This document shows positions 63,511-64,000 of a stretch of DNA of 64,000 nucleotides, one piece after another. A model generated the notes under the pieces. It saw only the letters and a program-made list of their open reading frames with translations, did not search any database and was not told where the DNA came from. The position numbers were made by a program, and so were the translations under genes. Numbering within the stretch: the stretch's first letter is position 1; every line of letters begins with the position of its first letter. This DNA is from Vibrio brasiliensis LMG 20546. GTDB lineage: Bacteria > Pseudomonadota > Gammaproteobacteria > Enterobacterales > Vibrionaceae. The stretch spans positions 1-64,000 of the forward strand of contig NZ_AEVS01000101.1 in assembly GCF_000189255.1 (NCBI RefSeq), given 5' to 3'.

Positions 63511-64000
63511 TTTCGCTCAGGTCGACGTAGATATGTTGCTGAATTCGCATCAGCTCAACAATTGAGTCGACTTTGTATTTGTCGAGAATTCTCGCTTTAT
63601 AAGTACTGATTGTTTTTGAGCTTAGAGACAAGAGTTCTGAGATCTTCTTATTACTGTACCCTTTGATTAGGTAGTTAAACACCACGGTTTCTCGCTTTGA
63701 TAAAGTGGTGTTGCGTTTTTTAAGGTTGTCGCTGTTTTTGAACACAGCATGACCTTTTAACACGCTAAGTACCGCTTCTTTCAGAACCAGAGTATTTTCA
63801 AGTTTAGACACGTAGCCATTGGCCCCCAGTGACTTAGCTGTTTCTGAATACATTGGATGCTTACTGCTGGAAACAAACAGGATACGTCCTTTGTAGCCGA
63901 ATGCTCGTGCACGTCTTACAAACTCGAAACCGTCTGAGCCTTCGAGGTCGACATCTAATACCACTAAATTGATATCGTGATTTCTGATCAACTGTATGGC
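63491..64000 (-). CDS. response regulator, EvgA/FimZ-like (5' end outside window)
   Basis: The C-terminal 169 residues are visible; the start lies beyond 64000. Receiver domain with DINLVVLDVDLEG (phospho-Asp in the VVLDVDLEG stretch) and LFVSSSK and GYVSKLE (the conserved Ser/Thr and Lys), then a LuxR/NarL-type helix-turn-helix: LSKRETVVFNYLIKGYSNKKISELLSLSSKTISTYKARIL. The pattern is closest to EvgA/FimZ. Its histidine kinase is not in the window. Confidence 0.88.
   Translation of the reverse strand, partial: AIQLIRNHDINLVVLDVDLEGSDGFEFVRRARAFGYKGRILFVSSSKHPMYSETAKSLGANGYVSKLENTLVLKEAVLSVLKGHAVFKNSDNLKKRNTTLSKRETVVFNYLIKGYSNKKISELLSLSSKTISTYKARILDKYKVDSIVELMRIQQHIYVDLSETRKDAA

Overview
The window looks like a piece of a Vibrio genome, probably the smaller chromosome. 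The genus call rests on several genes: a thermolabile/lecithin-dependent hemolysin with its catalytic triad at almost the family-standard positions; next to it, a secreted S8 protease followed by a small I9-like protein (the order known from V. vulnificus vvsAB and the tlh region of V. parahaemolyticus); yejABEF; an lldP-lldD-dld lactate operon; and many Vibrio-type small conserved proteins. No rRNA, tRNA, CRISPR array, prophage or complete insertion sequence was seen.

Layout. 1-1.3 kb is an AT-rich accessory fringe with small membrane proteins. Two of its genes seem frameshifted in T runs. 1.3-5.4 kb holds secreted virulence-type enzymes: S8 protease plus I9 protein, and tlh, transcribed divergently. 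5.4-10.6 kb holds an outer-membrane protein, an unknown protein, nupC with a structured leader, pepT and a DM13 protein. 10.8-26.4 kb is the standout: a three-gene operon for a giant 3687-residue surface protein with 23 Ig-like DUF11-type repeats, an 1177-residue outer-membrane beta-barrel, and a lipoprotein with two OmpA peptidoglycan-binding domains. 26.4-29.6 kb encodes an MscS channel and a PTS-EIIC/EAL fusion. 29.6-33.8 kb has a di-haem cytochrome c peroxidase, a REP-associated tyrosine transposase with two perfect 58-bp palindromic repeats close by, and an arsR/acr3 arsenite module with two matching operators. 33.9-38.3 kb has an M16 protease lipoprotein, an alpha/beta hydrolase and a PhzF-like protein. 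38.5-45.5 kb is the lactate oxidation operon with a divergent LysR gene. 46-58.8 kb has an orphan fused peptide-ABC ATPase, a Lon-like protease, fermentative ldhA, GNAT and Nudix proteins, and yejABEF. 58.9-64 kb has an M16 homologue without its zinc motif, a PAS/degenerate-GGDEF/EAL protein, a LysR regulator and a truncated EvgA/FimZ-like response regulator.

How the genes fit together. Lactate appears from both sides: LdhA makes D-lactate, while LldP, LldD and the FAD/Fe-S Dld take up and oxidise lactate. Peptide use is prominent: secreted protease, PepT, YejABEF and a second YejF-like ATPase. Two EAL proteins with intact-looking catalytic residues point to c-di-GMP turnover. That may bear on the giant surface protein, although nothing in the sequence links them directly.

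The most interesting candidate is the 10.8-26.4 kb operon. From memory, related proteobacterial giants carry the same C-terminal module fused to an OmpA-like domain; here the anchor appears to be split into separate genes. Its function is not known to me. Other notable signals are the structured nupC leader, the RAYT/palindrome pair, the EIIC-EAL fusion, and several uncharacterised palindromes and intergenic stems.
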